64,000 bases of DNA, from assembly GCA_938003545.1 (NCBI GenBank), contig CALKXY010000017.1, positions 62,001 through 126,000 of the forward strand, read 5' to 3'. Of the stretch, positions 35,770 through 46,568 are shown piece by piece. The position numbers and the translations under genes are program-made. Origin of the DNA: an uncultured Caulobacterales bacterium. GTDB taxonomy: Bacteria > Pseudomonadota > Alphaproteobacteria > Caulobacterales > Maricaulaceae. Within the stretch, counting starts at the first letter, position 1. Each line of letters opens with the position of its first letter. The notes beneath the pieces are model-generated. The model had not been told where the DNA came from, searched no databases, and saw only the letters and a program-made list of their open reading frames with translations.

Positions 35770-37215
35770 TTGATCAAAGCAGACACATTCCGCGGCCGCA
35801 CGGTCGCTGTCTTCGGACTTGGTCGTACTGGCGTTACGGCTGCGCTCTCGCTTGTCGCGGGCGGTGCTATTGTTTGGGCTTGGGATGATAACAGGGAAAG
35901 CCGAGAGGCTGCGCAACAACAAGGCGTGCCGCTTAAGAATTTAGAAAAAGCTGATTGGTCAGAGGTTGATGACTTCGTTCTCTCGCCGGGTGTACCACAT
36001 CATTTGCCGAAACCGCATTGGTCGGCTGTGGCGGCTAAGGCGGCGGGCGTACCTATTATTTGTGACATTGAAATTCTCGCACGTGAAGTCGCGGCAAAGC
36101 CAGAACGCGCCCGTCCAAAGATTATTGCGATCACGGGGACGAATGGGAAGTCTACAACGACATCGCTTATCGGGCATATCTTGAAGACTTGCGGCAAGGA
36201 TGCACAAATCGGCGGTAATATTGGCCGCGGGGTTCTCGATCTTGATCGTATGCATAGCGGTACATATTACGTGATTGAACTTTCCAGTTACCAATTAGAG
36301 CGCACGCAGTCCTTGCGGGCAAATGCAGCGATTTTTCTCAATCTCTCACCCGATCATCTTGATCGCCATGGCAGCCTCAAAGAATATGGTCAGGCGAAGC
36401 AAGCTGTTTTCAATAATCAAACACCTGCCGATACCGTCGTTGTGGGCGTAGACGATGAATATGGTAAAACGCTTTGTACCGAGCTGAAGGTTCGTAATGG
36501 ACGGCGTATCGTACCTATTAGTGCCCGCCGCGCGAGTGGTCATGGCGTTAGCGTGCTAGGTGGGAAATTGTTCTGCAATATGTCCAAGAAATCCATCGAA
36601 GTCTGTGACCTCCGTAAAGCGACCGCTCTCGAAGGGCAGCATAATTGGCAAAATGCGGCAGCAGCTTACGCAGCCGTCAGTGCGTTTGATCTTGACCCTA
36701 AAGAAATTGGCGAAGCCATTCTCTCCTTCCCAGGATTGGCGCACCGCATGGAAACTGTCGGGACATTGCGAAATGTCCGCTTTGTAAATGACAGCAAAGC
36801 GACAAATGCAGATGCAGCTAGGCAGGCGTTATCGAGTTACGAGAATGTGTTTTGGATCGCTGGCGGTGTTGCGAAAGAGGGCGGTATTGAACCGCTCAAG
36901 GATTTGTTTGGGAATGTCCGTGCCGCTTATCTTATAGGAGAGGCCGCACAGGGCTTTTCTTCTACATTGGATGCCGCGCAGCGGCCGCACCACAATAAAA
37001 AGACACTCGAAATGGCGCTGCTTTGCGCAACCAAAGATGCGCTGGAATCTGGCGTGAAAGACCCTATCGTTCTGTTGTCGCCAGCTTGTGCGAGTTTTGA
37101 TCAATTCAAAAATTTTGAAATCCGTGGGGATGCATTCCGGGCGCAAGTTCAAAAGCTCATGGGTATCGAAGCGACTGACGCCCAGAAAATATCAACGAAT
37201 GGGGAAGGTGTATGA
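35770..37215 (+). CDS. murD: UDP-MurNAc-L-alanine:D-glutamate ligase
   Basis: 481 residues, with TTG 35770 as the only good start ('VAVFGLGRTGVTAA' follows at once). The ATP loop is 'AITGTNGKSTTTSLIGHIL'; 'LSPDHLDRHGSL' and 'NDSKATNADAARQAL' are Mur ligase family features. TTG may lower its translation relative to neighbours. The stop overlaps ftsW by 4 bases. Confidence 0.96.
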   Translation: MIKADTFRGRTVAVFGLGRTGVTAALSLVAGGAIVWAWDDNRESREAAQQQGVPLKNLEKADWSEVDDFVLSPGVPHHLPKPHWSAVAAKAAGVPIICDIEILAREVAAKPERARPKIIAITGTNGKSTTTSLIGHILKTCGKDAQIGGNIGRGVLDLDRMHSGTYYVIELSSYQLERTQSLRANAAIFLNLSPDHLDRHGSLKEYGQAKQAVFNNQTPADTVVVGVDDEYGKTLCTELKVRNGRRIVPISARRASGHGVSVLGGKLFCNMSKKSIEVCDLRKATALEGQHNWQNAAAAYAAVSAFDLDPKEIGEAILSFPGLAHRMETVGTLRNVRFVNDSKATNADAARQALSSYENVFWIAGGVAKEGGIEPLKDLFGNVRAAYLIGEAAQGFSSTLDAAQRPHHNKKTLEMALLCATKDALESGVKDPIVLLSPACASFDQFKNFEIRGDAFRAQVQKLMGIEATDAQKISTNGEGV

Positions 37216-38360
37216 TTGGCGCGCTGCCACGCCTGATTACATCCCGCTCCCGTCGGACGTTGATCGGCGAGTGGTGGCGCAGTGTGGATCAGGTCACGTT
37301 GTCTATTCTAATCTGCCTGCTCGGTGCTGGCCTCATATTGTCGATGGCGTCCAGCCCTGCTGCAGCGTCGCGTTTGGATTACGACAACTCGTTTTTCTTT
37401 CTCTATAAGCACATGATCTTTGTTGGAATGGGCGTTATCGGAATGTTTGTTGTGTCGCTCTTTGACGCCGTAAACGCCCGACGCATTGCTGTTTTGACGT
37501 TGATAGGGTCATTTTTGATTATGTTGGCGCTGCCATTTATCGGCTATGAGGTGAAGGGCGCAACGCGTTGGGTCCGTATCGGCCCGCTGGGATTACAGCC
37601 ATCTGAATTTGCGAAACCTGCCTTTATTGTCTTTGCGGCCTGGATGTTTTCCATTCGCCACCGTGAACAAAATGTTCCCGCGGTCGCCATCGTCTTCGTT
37701 GCCTATATCGCGCTCGTGGCTTTACTGATTTCACAACCTGATTTTGGGCAATCCTTTCTTTTGACTCTTGGATTCGCAGCCGTCTTTTTCTTTGCCGGAT
37801 TGTCGCTCGGTTGGTTGCTCATTATGCTAGGGATTTCTGTTGTTGGCGCCATTGCGGCCTACGCAACATTGCCGCATGTGCGCGCCCGCGTCAGCGCCTT
37901 CACGTCGCCAAATACGGCGGATAGCTACCAGACCGATAAAGCCTTGGAAGCGATTTCATCGGGTGGGTTTTTTGGACGGGGGCCGGGTGAAGGGCGCGTG
38001 AAATATTCATTGCCTGACGGAAATACTGATTTCATCTTTGCTGTAACAGTCGAGGAATTTGGATTTCTGATTTCGACGATCCTTGTGATTTTGTTGGCTG
38101 CTTTTGTTGTGCAGACGTTTCGAAATGCATTGCGCTTGAATGACTATTTTTGCCAACTTGCGGCGGCGGGACTTGCGACAATGGTCGGCATGCAAACGAT
38201 CATTAATCTTTTCGTCAATCTAAATATGGCGCCCAGTAAAGGCATGACTTTGCCATTTATCTCAAATGGCGGCTCCTCCATGTTGGCGCTTTGTTTTACG
38301 GCAGGTCTGATTTTATCTTTCACGCGCCGTCGCCCGGGAGCTTATGAATATGGCCGCTAA
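37212..38360 (+). CDS. ftsW: Septal peptidoglycan glycosyltransferase FtsW
   Basis: The 382-residue SEDS protein has about ten membrane helices. Seen are 'GATRWVRIGPLGLQPSEFAK', 'VALLISQPDFGQS' and 'GGFFGRGPGEGRVKYSLPD', with the catalytic Asp in the large periplasmic loop, and 'LPFISNGGSSMLAL' near the end. It polymerises lipid II at the septum with FtsI. The last 17 bases overlap murG. Confidence 0.97.
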   Translation: MIGALPRLITSRSRRTLIGEWWRSVDQVTLSILICLLGAGLILSMASSPAAASRLDYDNSFFFLYKHMIFVGMGVIGMFVVSLFDAVNARRIAVLTLIGSFLIMLALPFIGYEVKGATRWVRIGPLGLQPSEFAKPAFIVFAAWMFSIRHREQNVPAVAIVFVAYIALVALLISQPDFGQSFLLTLGFAAVFFFAGLSLGWLLIMLGISVVGAIAAYATLPHVRARVSAFTSPNTADSYQTDKALEAISSGGFFGRGPGEGRVKYSLPDGNTDFIFAVTVEEFGFLISTILVILLAAFVVQTFRNALRLNDYFCQLAAAGLATMVGMQTIINLFVNLNMAPSKGMTLPFISNGGSSMLALCFTAGLILSFTRRRPGAYEYGR

Positions 38361-39429
38361 GATACTTCTCGCGGCTGGCGGGACAGGCGGGCATATGTTT
38401 CCGGCGCAAGCTCTCGCTGAAAGCCTTAAATCAGAAGGCTGGGACATTGCTCTTATGACGGATGCGCGCGGTCTTAAACATTGCGATCGTATTCCTGCCG
38501 ACTCCATTGTTGAAGTTGATGCCGCATCAATTTCGCCGCGTAAGCCTCTTCAGGCGATTAAAGGTGCACTGAAACTCGCAAAAGGTGTACGACAGGCCAA
38601 AACCTTCATCAAAAATTGGCAGCCTGATATTGTTGTCGGCTTCGGTGGATATCCTGCTTTCCCTGCGATGCGCGCCGCACAATCAGCAGGCCTACCTACG
38701 ATTCTGCATGAACAGAACGCTGTCTTAGGCCGTGTGAACCGTGTCTTCGCGGCCAAAGCCACCCATGTCGTCTCTGGTTTTGAAGGGCTTGAGAAAGTAA
38801 GTTCAAAGGCAAATGTGACATGCCTTGGGAATCCTATGCGCGCGCAGGTCATGGAAGCTGTGCCCGAGGACTATAAGGCTCCAACTGATGCCATAAACCT
38901 CCTTATCGTTGGCGGTAGTCTAGGCGCGCGTATCCTGTCGCAAGTTTTACCAAAGGCTATCGCGCTTTTACCTGCGCAGATGCGTGAAAAACTTAATGTC
39001 GTTCAGCAAACGACGCAGGGCGAGCTGGCGGCAGCTCGCGAAACTTATGAAAATACTGGCGTCACATTTCTTTGCGAAACGTTTTTCTCGGATATTGAGA
39101 TACATCTCTCAACAGCGCATTTTATAGTCGCGCGTGCAGGGGCTTCCTCTGTCTCAGAGATAGCTCTCATGGGGAAACCCTCGCTTCTCATTCCGCTGGC
39201 AATCGCAATGGATGACCATCAGACTTTGAACGCAAAGTCTTTGGAACGTCACGGTGCTGCCGATATTCTGCCGGAATCAGAGTTTACGCCAGAATCTGTC
39301 GCGAATATCCTAGAGGACAGATTAAATGATTCGAGCTGGCTTTCTTCCGCCGCCACTGCTGCCCGTTCCCTCGGGCGTCCGAACGCGGCCCACGATCTCA
39401 CACAGCTGGTCATCCGCACCATCCGCTAA
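38344..39429 (+). CDS. murG: UDP-GlcNAc:lipid I GlcNAc transferase
   Basis: 361 residues; ATG 38344 or ATG 38350 could start it. The GT-B fold shows '[17 protein letters not shown]', '[13 protein letters not shown]', '[15 protein letters not shown]' and '[18 protein letters not shown]' for lipid I and UDP-GlcNAc. It converts lipid I to lipid II on the inner face of the membrane. It starts within ftsW and ends 7 bases before murC. Confidence 0.97.
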   Translation: MNMAAKILLAAGGTGGHMFPAQALAESLKSEGWDIALMTDARGLKHCDRIPADSIVEVDAASISPRKPLQAIKGALKLAKGVRQAKTFIKNWQPDIVVGFGGYPAFPAMRAAQSAGLPTILHEQNAVLGRVNRVFAAKATHVVSGFEGLEKVSSKANVTCLGNPMRAQVMEAVPEDYKAPTDAINLLIVGGSLGARILSQVLPKAIALLPAQMREKLNVVQQTTQGELAAARETYENTGVTFLCETFFSDIEIHLSTAHFIVARAGASSVSEIALMGKPSLLIPLAIAMDDHQTLNAKSLERHGAADILPESEFTPESVANILEDRLNDSSWLSSAATAARSLGRPNAAHDLTQLVIRTIR

Positions 39430-39436
39430 GGTTACC

Positions 39437-40882
39437 ATGACCAATACAAAGCTAAAACAAAACGCACTCGCTACGAAAGTGCCATTTGATCTCGGGCCTA
39501 TTCACTTCGTCGGGATTGGTGGTATCGGTATGTCTGGTATTGCTGAAGTAATGTTGAATTTGGGGTATCAGGTGCAAGGTTCTGATGCGCGCGAAAGCAC
39601 GAACACAGCACGCCTTAAAGGCTTAGGTGCAAAAATCTTTATAGGCCAAAAAGCGGAGCAGGTTCACGGCGCTGGCGCCATTGTTATGTCATCCGCGATC
39701 AAGGTGGATAATCCTGAATTAATGGAAGCCCGTAGCAGAGCCATACCTGTGGTGCGCCGTGCTGAAATGTTAGCCGAATTGATGCGTCTGAAATGGACAA
39801 TCGCTGTTGGCGGCACCCATGGCAAAACGACGACGACGACAATGATTGCTGCGCTCCTAGAGGGAGGCGACCTTGACCCGACTGTGATCAATGGCGGAAT
39901 AATTAATGCTTATGCGTCGAATGCGAAGCTCGGGCTTGGCGATTGGATGGTGGTTGAAGCAGATGAAAGTGACGGGACATTCCTTAAGCTCATGCCAACT
40001 GTTGCCGTTGTTACAAATATCGATCCTGAACATATGGAGCATTATGGTGATTTCGATACGCTTCGGAATGCTTTTGCGACCTTTGTCGAGAATTTACCTT
40101 TTTATGGTTTTGCGGTCCTATGTATTGACCATCCTGAAGTTCAGAACCTTGTCAGCCGGATTAATGATCGCCGTGTCGTGACCTATGGTTTCAACCCTCA
40201 GGCCGATGTGCGTGCAGAGAACTTGCGCCTCGAGCCGGAAGGCTCGCGTTTCGATGTTGTGTTCCGCGGACTCGATGGAGAAGAGGATCGGTGGACGGAC
40301 CTCTTTTTGCCGATGGCAGGGAAGCATAATGCGCAAAATGTTTTGTCCGCGATTGCTGTCTCTCGTGAGTTGGGCTTGGGCGTAGAAAAAGTCCGGGCAG
40401 GCCTCGATAGTTTTGCTGGCGTGAAACGCCGCTTTACACATGTTGGGGAATGGAACGGCGTGAATATCATTGACGATTATGGGCATCACCCTGTTGAAAT
40501 TTCTGCTGTTCTTCAAGCCGCTAGGCAGGTCGTTTCTGCTGGTGAAGGTGGGGGCAAAGTTCATGCTGTCATGCAGCCGCATCGTTATAGCCGCCTTCGT
40601 GACCTGTTCGAGGACTTCTCAACCTGTTTCAATGATGCGGATCGCGTTTATCTGACGGATGTTTTTGCGGCAGGCGAATCTCCGATTGAGGGTATTAGCG
40701 CACCGTCATTGGCCGAATCTTTGCGTCGTCATGGTCACCGCGATGTGGCGTTGACGTCCAAGGCGACTTTGGCAAAAGACCTTCATCCACATCTTGAGCC
40801 AGGCGATCTCATTGTTTGCCTCGGTGCGGGTGACATAACTTACTGGGCTGCGGAATTGCCTGAAAACCTCGGCAAATTGTGA
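39437..40882 (+). CDS. murC: UDP-MurNAc:L-alanine ligase
   Basis: 481 residues from ATG 39437; a longer frame inside murG is not needed. '[18 protein letters not shown]' binds the UDP part, '[19 protein letters not shown]' is the ATP loop, and '[15 protein letters not shown]' and '[11 protein letters not shown]' are C-terminal MurC motifs. First ligase of the stem peptide. GTGA overlap of 4 bases with murB. Confidence 0.98.
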   Translation: MTNTKLKQNALATKVPFDLGPIHFVGIGGIGMSGIAEVMLNLGYQVQGSDARESTNTARLKGLGAKIFIGQKAEQVHGAGAIVMSSAIKVDNPELMEARSRAIPVVRRAEMLAELMRLKWTIAVGGTHGKTTTTTMIAALLEGGDLDPTVINGGIINAYASNAKLGLGDWMVVEADESDGTFLKLMPTVAVVTNIDPEHMEHYGDFDTLRNAFATFVENLPFYGFAVLCIDHPEVQNLVSRINDRRVVTYGFNPQADVRAENLRLEPEGSRFDVVFRGLDGEEDRWTDLFLPMAGKHNAQNVLSAIAVSRELGLGVEKVRAGLDSFAGVKRRFTHVGEWNGVNIIDDYGHHPVEISAVLQAARQVVSAGEGGGKVHAVMQPHRYSRLRDLFEDFSTCFNDADRVYLTDVFAAGESPIEGISAPSLAESLRRHGHRDVALTSKATLAKDLHPHLEPGDLIVCLGAGDITYWAAELPENLGKL

Positions 40883-41778
40883 GTCTTCTAAGCCGATTAC
40901 CTGAGGTGCGGGGCAGCTTGCGGGCGGCCGTTTCGCTTGCGCCCTTCACGTGGTTGCGTGTTGGTGGTTCAGCCGAGGTCTTATTCATGCCAAAAGATGA
41001 AGCCGATCTCGCCCATTTTCTTAGTGCAACGCCAGATGATGTTCCCGTGCAGGTTCTTGGCGTGGCGTCGAATACGCTTGTGCGCGATGGCGGTGTCAAA
41101 GGTGTCGTGGTTAGGCTTGGCCCCGCTTTTGGTCAAATTGAGACGGATAGTTTGCGTGTTACGGCTGGTGCCGCCGCCCTTGATAAATCTGTCGCAAAAA
41201 CCGCTGCGAAAGCTGGCATTGCGGGCTTGGAATTTTACGCAGGCGTGCCTGGCACAATTGGCGGGGCTTTGCGCATGAATGCAGGCTGTTATGGCGGAGA
41301 AACGAAAGATGTTCTCGTCAGTGCTATCGCACTTGATCGTTCAGGACGGCGGCAGGTCATGGACCTTGCTGAAATGAAGTATAGCTACAGACATTGTGGT
41401 GCGTCTAAAGATTTGATTTTTACACAAGCCGTTTTTGAGGGCACATCAGATGCGCCTACAGATATTTTAGCGCGTATGGATGCGATCACGGAAAAGCGCG
41501 AAGCGAGCCAACCTATTCGAGAAAAAACAGGTGGGTCGACGTTCAAAAACCCTGATGGACCTAGAGGAGCATGGCAGGTTATTGACGCTGCAGGGTGCCG
41601 AGGGTTGCGTGTCGGGGGTGCGCAGATGAGCGAGCAGCATTGCAATTTCATGATAAATGCAGATGGCGCAACGGCTGCCGATCTGGAAACACTTGGTGAA
41701 ACGGTTCGGGCTAAAGTTCTAGAAACTCAAGGCGTTGATCTGCATTGGGAAGTTCGCCGTATCGGAGAGCGTTTATGA
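40879..41778 (+). CDS. murB: UDP-N-acetylenolpyruvoylglucosamine reductase
   Basis: 299 residues, GTG start. FAD-binding '[13 protein letters not shown]' and '[18 protein letters not shown]' are present, as is the active-site Ser in '[10 protein letters not shown]' and '[11 protein letters not shown]' near the end. It reduces UDP-GlcNAc-enolpyruvate to UDP-MurNAc, feeding MurC. It overlaps ddl by 4 bases. Confidence 0.97.
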   Translation: MSLLSRLPEVRGSLRAAVSLAPFTWLRVGGSAEVLFMPKDEADLAHFLSATPDDVPVQVLGVASNTLVRDGGVKGVVVRLGPAFGQIETDSLRVTAGAAALDKSVAKTAAKAGIAGLEFYAGVPGTIGGALRMNAGCYGGETKDVLVSAIALDRSGRRQVMDLAEMKYSYRHCGASKDLIFTQAVFEGTSDAPTDILARMDAITEKREASQPIREKTGGSTFKNPDGPRGAWQVIDAAGCRGLRVGGAQMSEQHCNFMINADGATAADLETLGETVRAKVLETQGVDLHWEVRRIGERL

Positions 41779-42698
41779 CACGTATTGCTGTCCTTAAAGG
41801 CGGAATGTCATCCGAACGAGATGTGTCCCTTGTAACGGGTGCTGCATGCGCAGAGGCTCTGCGTGGCCTTAATTATGATGTGGTGGAAATCGACGTCTCG
41901 CGCGCCCTCTGGGAGCAACTTAAATCTGTAAATCCAGATGTGGTTTTCAATGCACTCCATGGTGATTGGGGTGAAGATGGACGCGTCCAAGGTGTGTTGG
42001 ATATGTTCGGCAAACCCTACACGCACTCTGGCGTTATGGCGTCAGCCTTGGCAATGGACAAACATCGCGCGAAACATGTGCTGGCATCCGTCGGGATCAC
42101 TGTGCCTGATGGCGGTCTCTTTGACCGCTTGCAGATCGCGAAGTCTCATCCACTAGAAACCCCTTATGTTGTAAAACCCAACGGGCAGGGGTCGTCTAAA
42201 TCTGTCTATATTATTCACGATGATAACGAGGACCAGCGCGCTGCAATCGCGGGTGATACGGAGATGGGAGAGCGGGTTGTTGTCGAGAGTTATATTCCCG
42301 GACGCGAGCTTACTGTTGCTGTCAAAGACGGAGAGCCGATCTGTGTAACCGAGATTATCCCAAAGGGATGGTATGACTACACCGAAAAATATGGCGACAA
42401 TGCTGCGGAACATGTTTGTCCGGCTGATTTGCCGGATTACGTGACCACGCTCTGCCTCGATTGGGCGGCGAAAGCGCATGATGCGCTAGGGTGCCGCGGT
42501 ATTTCGCGGGCAGATTTCAGATTTAATGATGAAAACTGCACCCCAGCCAATGTGGTAAACAAAATCGTAATGCTTGAAGTGAATACTCAACCCGGAATGA
42601 CCCCGACGTCGCTTGTCCCTGAACAAGCGGCCTCTGTCGGGATTAATTTTGCCCAGCTTTGTCGCTGGATGGTTGAGGACGCTTCATGGCCGCGGTGA
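41775..42698 (+). CDS. ddl: D-alanine:D-alanine ligase
   Basis: 307 residues from ATG 41775 (ATGA overlap with murB). ATP-grasp motifs: '[15 protein letters not shown]', '[12 protein letters not shown]', '[14 protein letters not shown]' and '[18 protein letters not shown]'. It joins two D-Ala made by Alr for MurF. The last 13 bases overlap ftsQ. Confidence 0.97.
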   Translation: MTRIAVLKGGMSSERDVSLVTGAACAEALRGLNYDVVEIDVSRALWEQLKSVNPDVVFNALHGDWGEDGRVQGVLDMFGKPYTHSGVMASALAMDKHRAKHVLASVGITVPDGGLFDRLQIAKSHPLETPYVVKPNGQGSSKSVYIIHDDNEDQRAAIAGDTEMGERVVVESYIPGRELTVAVKDGEPICVTEIIPKGWYDYTEKYGDNAAEHVCPADLPDYVTTLCLDWAAKAHDALGCRGISRADFRFNDENCTPANVVNKIVMLEVNTQPGMTPTSLVPEQAASVGINFAQLCRWMVEDASWPR

Positions 42699-43573
42699 AT
42701 AAGAGACAGTCTAAGTTTACAGGTATGATGCGTGTGAGCCCGCTTAAACCGGGGCTGCGTGGATCACAAAACTGGATGGCTGCGCAAATGCGGGCCGCTA
42801 AACATTCACCAAAAGCCTTTATGCGTTTTGTCATGAAGATTGTTGGGACCTTCCTCTTTCTCATTTTTATCGGATTATGGCTCGGCGGATATCTGCCAGC
42901 CATTCGGGCTAATTTGAATACGATGAAAGTTGAACGCCTGATGGCGGCGGGGTTTGTTGTCGAACAAGTCGATGTGATGGGCGAGGGGCGTTTGAATGAA
43001 CGTGACATACGTATGGCTGCACGTATTCAAAGAGGTAGCTATTTCTTTGGTGTCGACTTGGACGCGGCCCGTGATCGTACGGAAAGCCTCCCGTGGGTTG
43101 AGCGGGCTGTTGTGCGTCGTTTATGGCCAAATCGTATCGTCGTTCAAGTCGTTGAAACTACACCATATGCGCTGTGGCAAAATGAGGGCGAATTATATCT
43201 ACTTGCAGATTCTGGAGAACCGATTGTGCCTGTGTCTCAAGCGGCTTCGATTCCAGCTGGGCTGAAAACATATGTCGGGGCACATGCACCTCTCCATGCG
43301 CAAGCCATTGAAGCTGCGATTGAGCCTCATAGTGAAATTTGGAGTCGCGTCGAAAGTCTTGTTCGGTTTCCATCCGGACGTTGGGATATGCATATGCGAA
43401 ACCAAACGGTTGTGAAATTGCCCGTTGAGCAAGTTGGGGCCGCTCTAAATCGTTTGGCTCTTTTGGATCGGGAAACTTTTATCTTGTCTCGAGATGTAGA
43501 GGCGATTGATCTACGTTTGTCTGACCGTATTGGCTTAACAGCTAAATCTACTGATCTGCCACAGTCCAGCTAG
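42686..43573 (+). CDS. ftsQ: Cell division protein FtsQ
   Basis: 295 residues: a basic cytosolic tail of about 50 residues, one membrane helix ('VGTFLFLIFIGLWLGGYL'), and a POTRA domain ('VDVMGEGRLNERDIRMAARI'). A beta domain follows with 'LPWVERAVVRRLWPNRIVV'. It is the divisome hub that recruits FtsL/B. It begins inside ddl and ends 3 bases before ftsA. Confidence 0.95.
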   Translation: MAAVNKRQSKFTGMMRVSPLKPGLRGSQNWMAAQMRAAKHSPKAFMRFVMKIVGTFLFLIFIGLWLGGYLPAIRANLNTMKVERLMAAGFVVEQVDVMGEGRLNERDIRMAARIQRGSYFFGVDLDAARDRTESLPWVERAVVRRLWPNRIVVQVVETTPYALWQNEGELYLLADSGEPIVPVSQAASIPAGLKTYVGAHAPLHAQAIEAAIEPHSEIWSRVESLVRFPSGRWDMHMRNQTVVKLPVEQVGAALNRLALLDRETFILSRDVEAIDLRLSDRIGLTAKSTDLPQSS

Positions 43574-43576
43574 CGC

Positions 43577-44848
43577 GTGTTTGGGGCTCCAACAAAACGA
43601 CAGCCTGAAACGGTTTGTGTCCTGGATATTGGCTCCAATAAGGTTGTTTGCCTCATTGGTAGGGAAGAACCTGGATTAGGCGTGCGCTTAATCGGATCGG
43701 GTTTTGGTGTATCCGCAGGATTAAAGGGCGGAGCTGTCGTCGACCTAGAAGCCGCCGAAGTCGGTATTCGAACAGCCGTTGAAAAGGCTGAACGTGCGGC
43801 AGGTGTGACGGTTCAAGATGTCTCGGTCAATGTTGCGCTTCGATCTCTGCGATCAAAACATATGACGGTACAGACGGAATTCGCCAGCGGCGCAGTCGTT
43901 GATCGCGATTTAAAGCGCGTGTTGAATTCATCGTTATCGGAGCTTTCCCAAGCTGAACATGCCATTTTACATGCGATCCCGTTGAATTGGCAGGTCGATG
44001 GTGAAGATGGCATTCGTGACCCACGCGGCATGTATGGGCGGCAATTAGGCGTTGATATGCATTTTGTATTGGGGGGTATCGGGCCTCTTAGAAACCTTGC
44101 GCATTGTATTGAGCGGTGTCACCTGACTATTCGGTCTGTGACCGTCAGCCCTTACGCGGCGGCACTTTCTGTGTTGACCGAAGATGAACGCGACCTTGGT
44201 GTGACGCTCATTGATTTGGGTGCTGGGATTACATCCGCCGCAATTTTCCGCGATAACACATTGGTTCACGTTGATGCCTTGGGTGTCGGTGGACGTAACA
44301 TTACGTCCGATCTCGCGCGAGGTCTGTCGACTCCGTTTGAGGCCGCAGAGCGAATCAAGATGATTTATGGCTCTTGCTTGCATGGTGCAGATGATGAAGT
44401 CGCGATGGTGCCGTGTCCTCCGATTGCAGCGCAAGATGAATTACATGATGAGCCGCGCGCATTGGTAACGAATATCATTCGGTCCCGTGTCGAAGAAACG
44501 TTAGAGCTTTTGCGCGATCGCATTCATAAGGCTGGCTTGGAGAGTTATTCTGGCCGCCAAGTCGTTTTGACCGGAGGTGGGGCGCATCTGAACGGTATTC
44601 GCGAACTCGCCACACATGTTTTGGGTAAGCGCGTTAGAATCGGTCAGCCCCACGGCGTCTTTGGGTTGTCCGAGGAATTAAGTCAGCCAGATTTTGCCGT
44701 TGCCACAGGCTTACTCAAAAACGTCTTTGATGATAGGCCTGAAGTTGTCACAGGCCCGCCAGACTTATCTGGCCGCCGCCTTCAAGCGCAGCGATATTCA
44801 GGCAATGCCGTAGCTCGATCCGTTCAATGGTTGCGCGAGAATTTCTAA
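43577..44848 (+). CDS. ftsA: Cell division protein FtsA
   Basis: 423 residues, GTG start. The actin-like fold has 'VCVLDIGSNKVVCLIG' (phosphate 1), the SHS2/1C region after it, 'GVTLIDLGAGITSAAIF' (phosphate 2) and 'VVLTGGGAHLNGI' (adenosine). The C-terminal 'ARSVQWLRENF' is the amphipathic membrane-targeting helix. It anchors FtsZ filaments to the membrane. Confidence 0.97.
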   Translation: MFGAPTKRQPETVCVLDIGSNKVVCLIGREEPGLGVRLIGSGFGVSAGLKGGAVVDLEAAEVGIRTAVEKAERAAGVTVQDVSVNVALRSLRSKHMTVQTEFASGAVVDRDLKRVLNSSLSELSQAEHAILHAIPLNWQVDGEDGIRDPRGMYGRQLGVDMHFVLGGIGPLRNLAHCIERCHLTIRSVTVSPYAAALSVLTEDERDLGVTLIDLGAGITSAAIFRDNTLVHVDALGVGGRNITSDLARGLSTPFEAAERIKMIYGSCLHGADDEVAMVPCPPIAAQDELHDEPRALVTNIIRSRVEETLELLRDRIHKAGLESYSGRQVVLTGGGAHLNGIRELATHVLGKRVRIGQPHGVFGLSEELSQPDFAVATGLLKNVFDDRPEVVTGPPDLSGRRLQAQRYSGNAVARSVQWLRENF

Positions 44849-44892
44849 GCCTTGGAAGTTTTTTCAGTGATTTTGCGTAAAAGTTAACGCGG

Positions 44893-44907
44893 TTAACAAG
44901 CCATTAA
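44893..44907 (+). promoter_or_regulatory. CtrA-type site TTAA-N7-TTAA upstream of ftsZ
   Basis: TTAACAAGCCATTAA is an exact full site, 56 bases before the ftsZ ATG in the 114-base ftsA-ftsZ gap. Another TTAA at 44884-44887 lies 5 bases away. In Caulobacter CtrA represses ftsZ from such a site; the same role is inferred here. Confidence 0.65.
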
Positions 44908-44962
44908 GGCTTTCCGCCCAAGGTCTGATTCACCAATCGTTGACCATAATTTGGGTGCCACT

Positions 44963-46411
44963 ATGCCGATTAACTTTCATCTTCCTCAAGCTGTAGAGCT
45001 TAAACCTCGTATCGTTGTTATTGGCGTTGGCGGAGCTGGAGGGAATGCGGTCAATAATATGATCGCGGCAGGCCTCGACGGCGTAGATTTTGTTGTTGCC
45101 AATACCGACGCACAGGCTCTGGCTCTAAGTGCGGCGACACGTAAGGTTCAAATGGGGTCTGGTATTACGCAAGGTCTCGGCGCTGGAATGCGTCCAGAAG
45201 TCGGCGAACAATCCGCAGAAGAAAGCATGGACGAAATCATGGAGCACCTTGATGGTGCGCACATGTTATTCGTTGCTGCTGGTATGGGCGGCGGCACAGG
45301 CACAGGCGCTGCGCCTGTTATCGCACGTGCAGCTCGGGAACGCGGTATTCTGACTGTTGGTATCGTTACAAAACCATTCATGTTTGAGGGATCTCGACGC
45401 ATGAAGCTCGCTGAACAAGGTATTGAAAACCTTTACTCTGCTGTCGATACAATGATTACAATTCCGAACCAAAATCTGTTCCGCGTCGCAACAGAGCAGA
45501 CAACAATGTCTGACGCTTTTGCAATGGCTGATGAGGTTCTACATTCTGGTGTTCGAGGCGTCACCGATTTGATGGTTGTTCCTGGCTTGATCAATCTCGA
45601 CTTTAATGATGTTCGTACCGTTATGGACGAAATGGGCAAAGCCATGATGGGTACAGGCGAGGCCACGGGCGATCGTCGTGCTGTTGAGGCTGCTGAATCC
45701 GCCATTAACAATCCGCTTTTGGATGATGTCTCTTTGAAAGGCGCTAAAGGAGTTTTGATCAACATCACTGGCGGCCGCGATCTTACGCTTTATGAAGTTG
45801 ATGAAGCTGCACAATTGATCCGTAATCAAGTTGATGAAAATGCAAACATCATCGTTGGATCGGCTCTAGATAATGACCTTGATGGAATCATTCGCGTATC
45901 CGTTGTTGCAACAGGTGTTGATGCTGTTGCGCGCGTTGAGGCTGCTCCTGCACCTTTTACGGCGCGTTCCGAAGTTAAATCCGAACCAAATGTAGTTGAG
46001 CTTGGTGTGCATGAACGCGCACAAGAAGCAGCTGCTGCGGAAGCTGAAGCGCGTAAAGCCTTTCAAGATTATGACTTTGATCAGGAAGAGGAACGCGTAG
46101 CTGTAAATGCTCCGCCGCCTTATACTGCGCCAAAGCCTTATCCGCCGCGTATTCAGCCTGAGGATCAGGTGGCTAATGCGCCGCAAGCTTATGCGCCTGC
46201 TCAGCCTGCGCCTGCGCCAATTCCTGAGCTTGCACCAGCAAGTCCTGCACGAAGCCCTTTCGGGTTTTTTGGTCGCCGTAAAACGTCTGCTCCGACCCCT
46301 GCACCGCGCGCGCAAGTGCAAAGTCGTTCGGCACCAAGTGGAGATTTGTTCGGAAGTGACTCTGAAGATGAGTTGGAAATCCCAAGTTTCTTACGCCGTC
46401 AAAATAGATAA
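44963..46411 (+). CDS. ftsZ: Cell division GTPase FtsZ
   Basis: 482 residues from ATG 44963 (TTG 44951 would add four). The tubulin signature '[15 protein letters not shown]' and '[16 protein letters not shown]' bind GTP, and '[15 protein letters not shown]' carries the T7-loop catalytic residues. After about residue 330 a Pro/Ala/Glu-rich linker of some 130 residues leads to the conserved C-terminal peptide 'EIPSFLRRQ', which contacts FtsA. The long linker is typical of Caulobacter-type alphaproteobacteria. It has its own promoter region with a CtrA site and ends at a terminator. Confidence 0.98.
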   Translation: MPINFHLPQAVELKPRIVVIGVGGAGGNAVNNMIAAGLDGVDFVVANTDAQALALSAATRKVQMGSGITQGLGAGMRPEVGEQSAEESMDEIMEHLDGAHMLFVAAGMGGGTGTGAAPVIARAARERGILTVGIVTKPFMFEGSRRMKLAEQGIENLYSAVDTMITIPNQNLFRVATEQTTMSDAFAMADEVLHSGVRGVTDLMVVPGLINLDFNDVRTVMDEMGKAMMGTGEATGDRRAVEAAESAINNPLLDDVSLKGAKGVLINITGGRDLTLYEVDEAAQLIRNQVDENANIIVGSALDNDLDGIIRVSVVATGVDAVARVEAAPAPFTARSEVKSEPNVVELGVHERAQEAAAAEAEARKAFQDYDFDQEEERVAVNAPPPYTAPKPYPPRIQPEDQVANAPQAYAPAQPAPAPIPELAPASPARSPFGFFGRRKTSAPTPAPRAQVQSRSAPSGDLFGSDSEDELEIPSFLRRQNR

Positions 46412-46433
46412 ATTTTAGTCTAATCAATAGTTT

Positions 46434-46466
46434 AAAAGGTCATCCTGGCAACAGGGTGGCCTTTTT
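46434..46466 (+). terminator. Rho-independent terminator after ftsZ
   Basis: AAAAGGTCATCCTG, tetraloop GCAA, CAGGGTGGCCTTTTT: a 14-pair stem with two G-T pairs and a T5 tract, 22 bases after the ftsZ stop. It separates the division operon from lpxC. Confidence 0.9.
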
Positions 46467-46568
46467 GTCATAAAGTGAAACAATCCGTCACGGAGCGTTT
46501 CTTGTTGCTGTCACAATTCAAAGTTAGCCATAATTTGAGTTTAAACGTGAGACACAGATAACGCTAAT

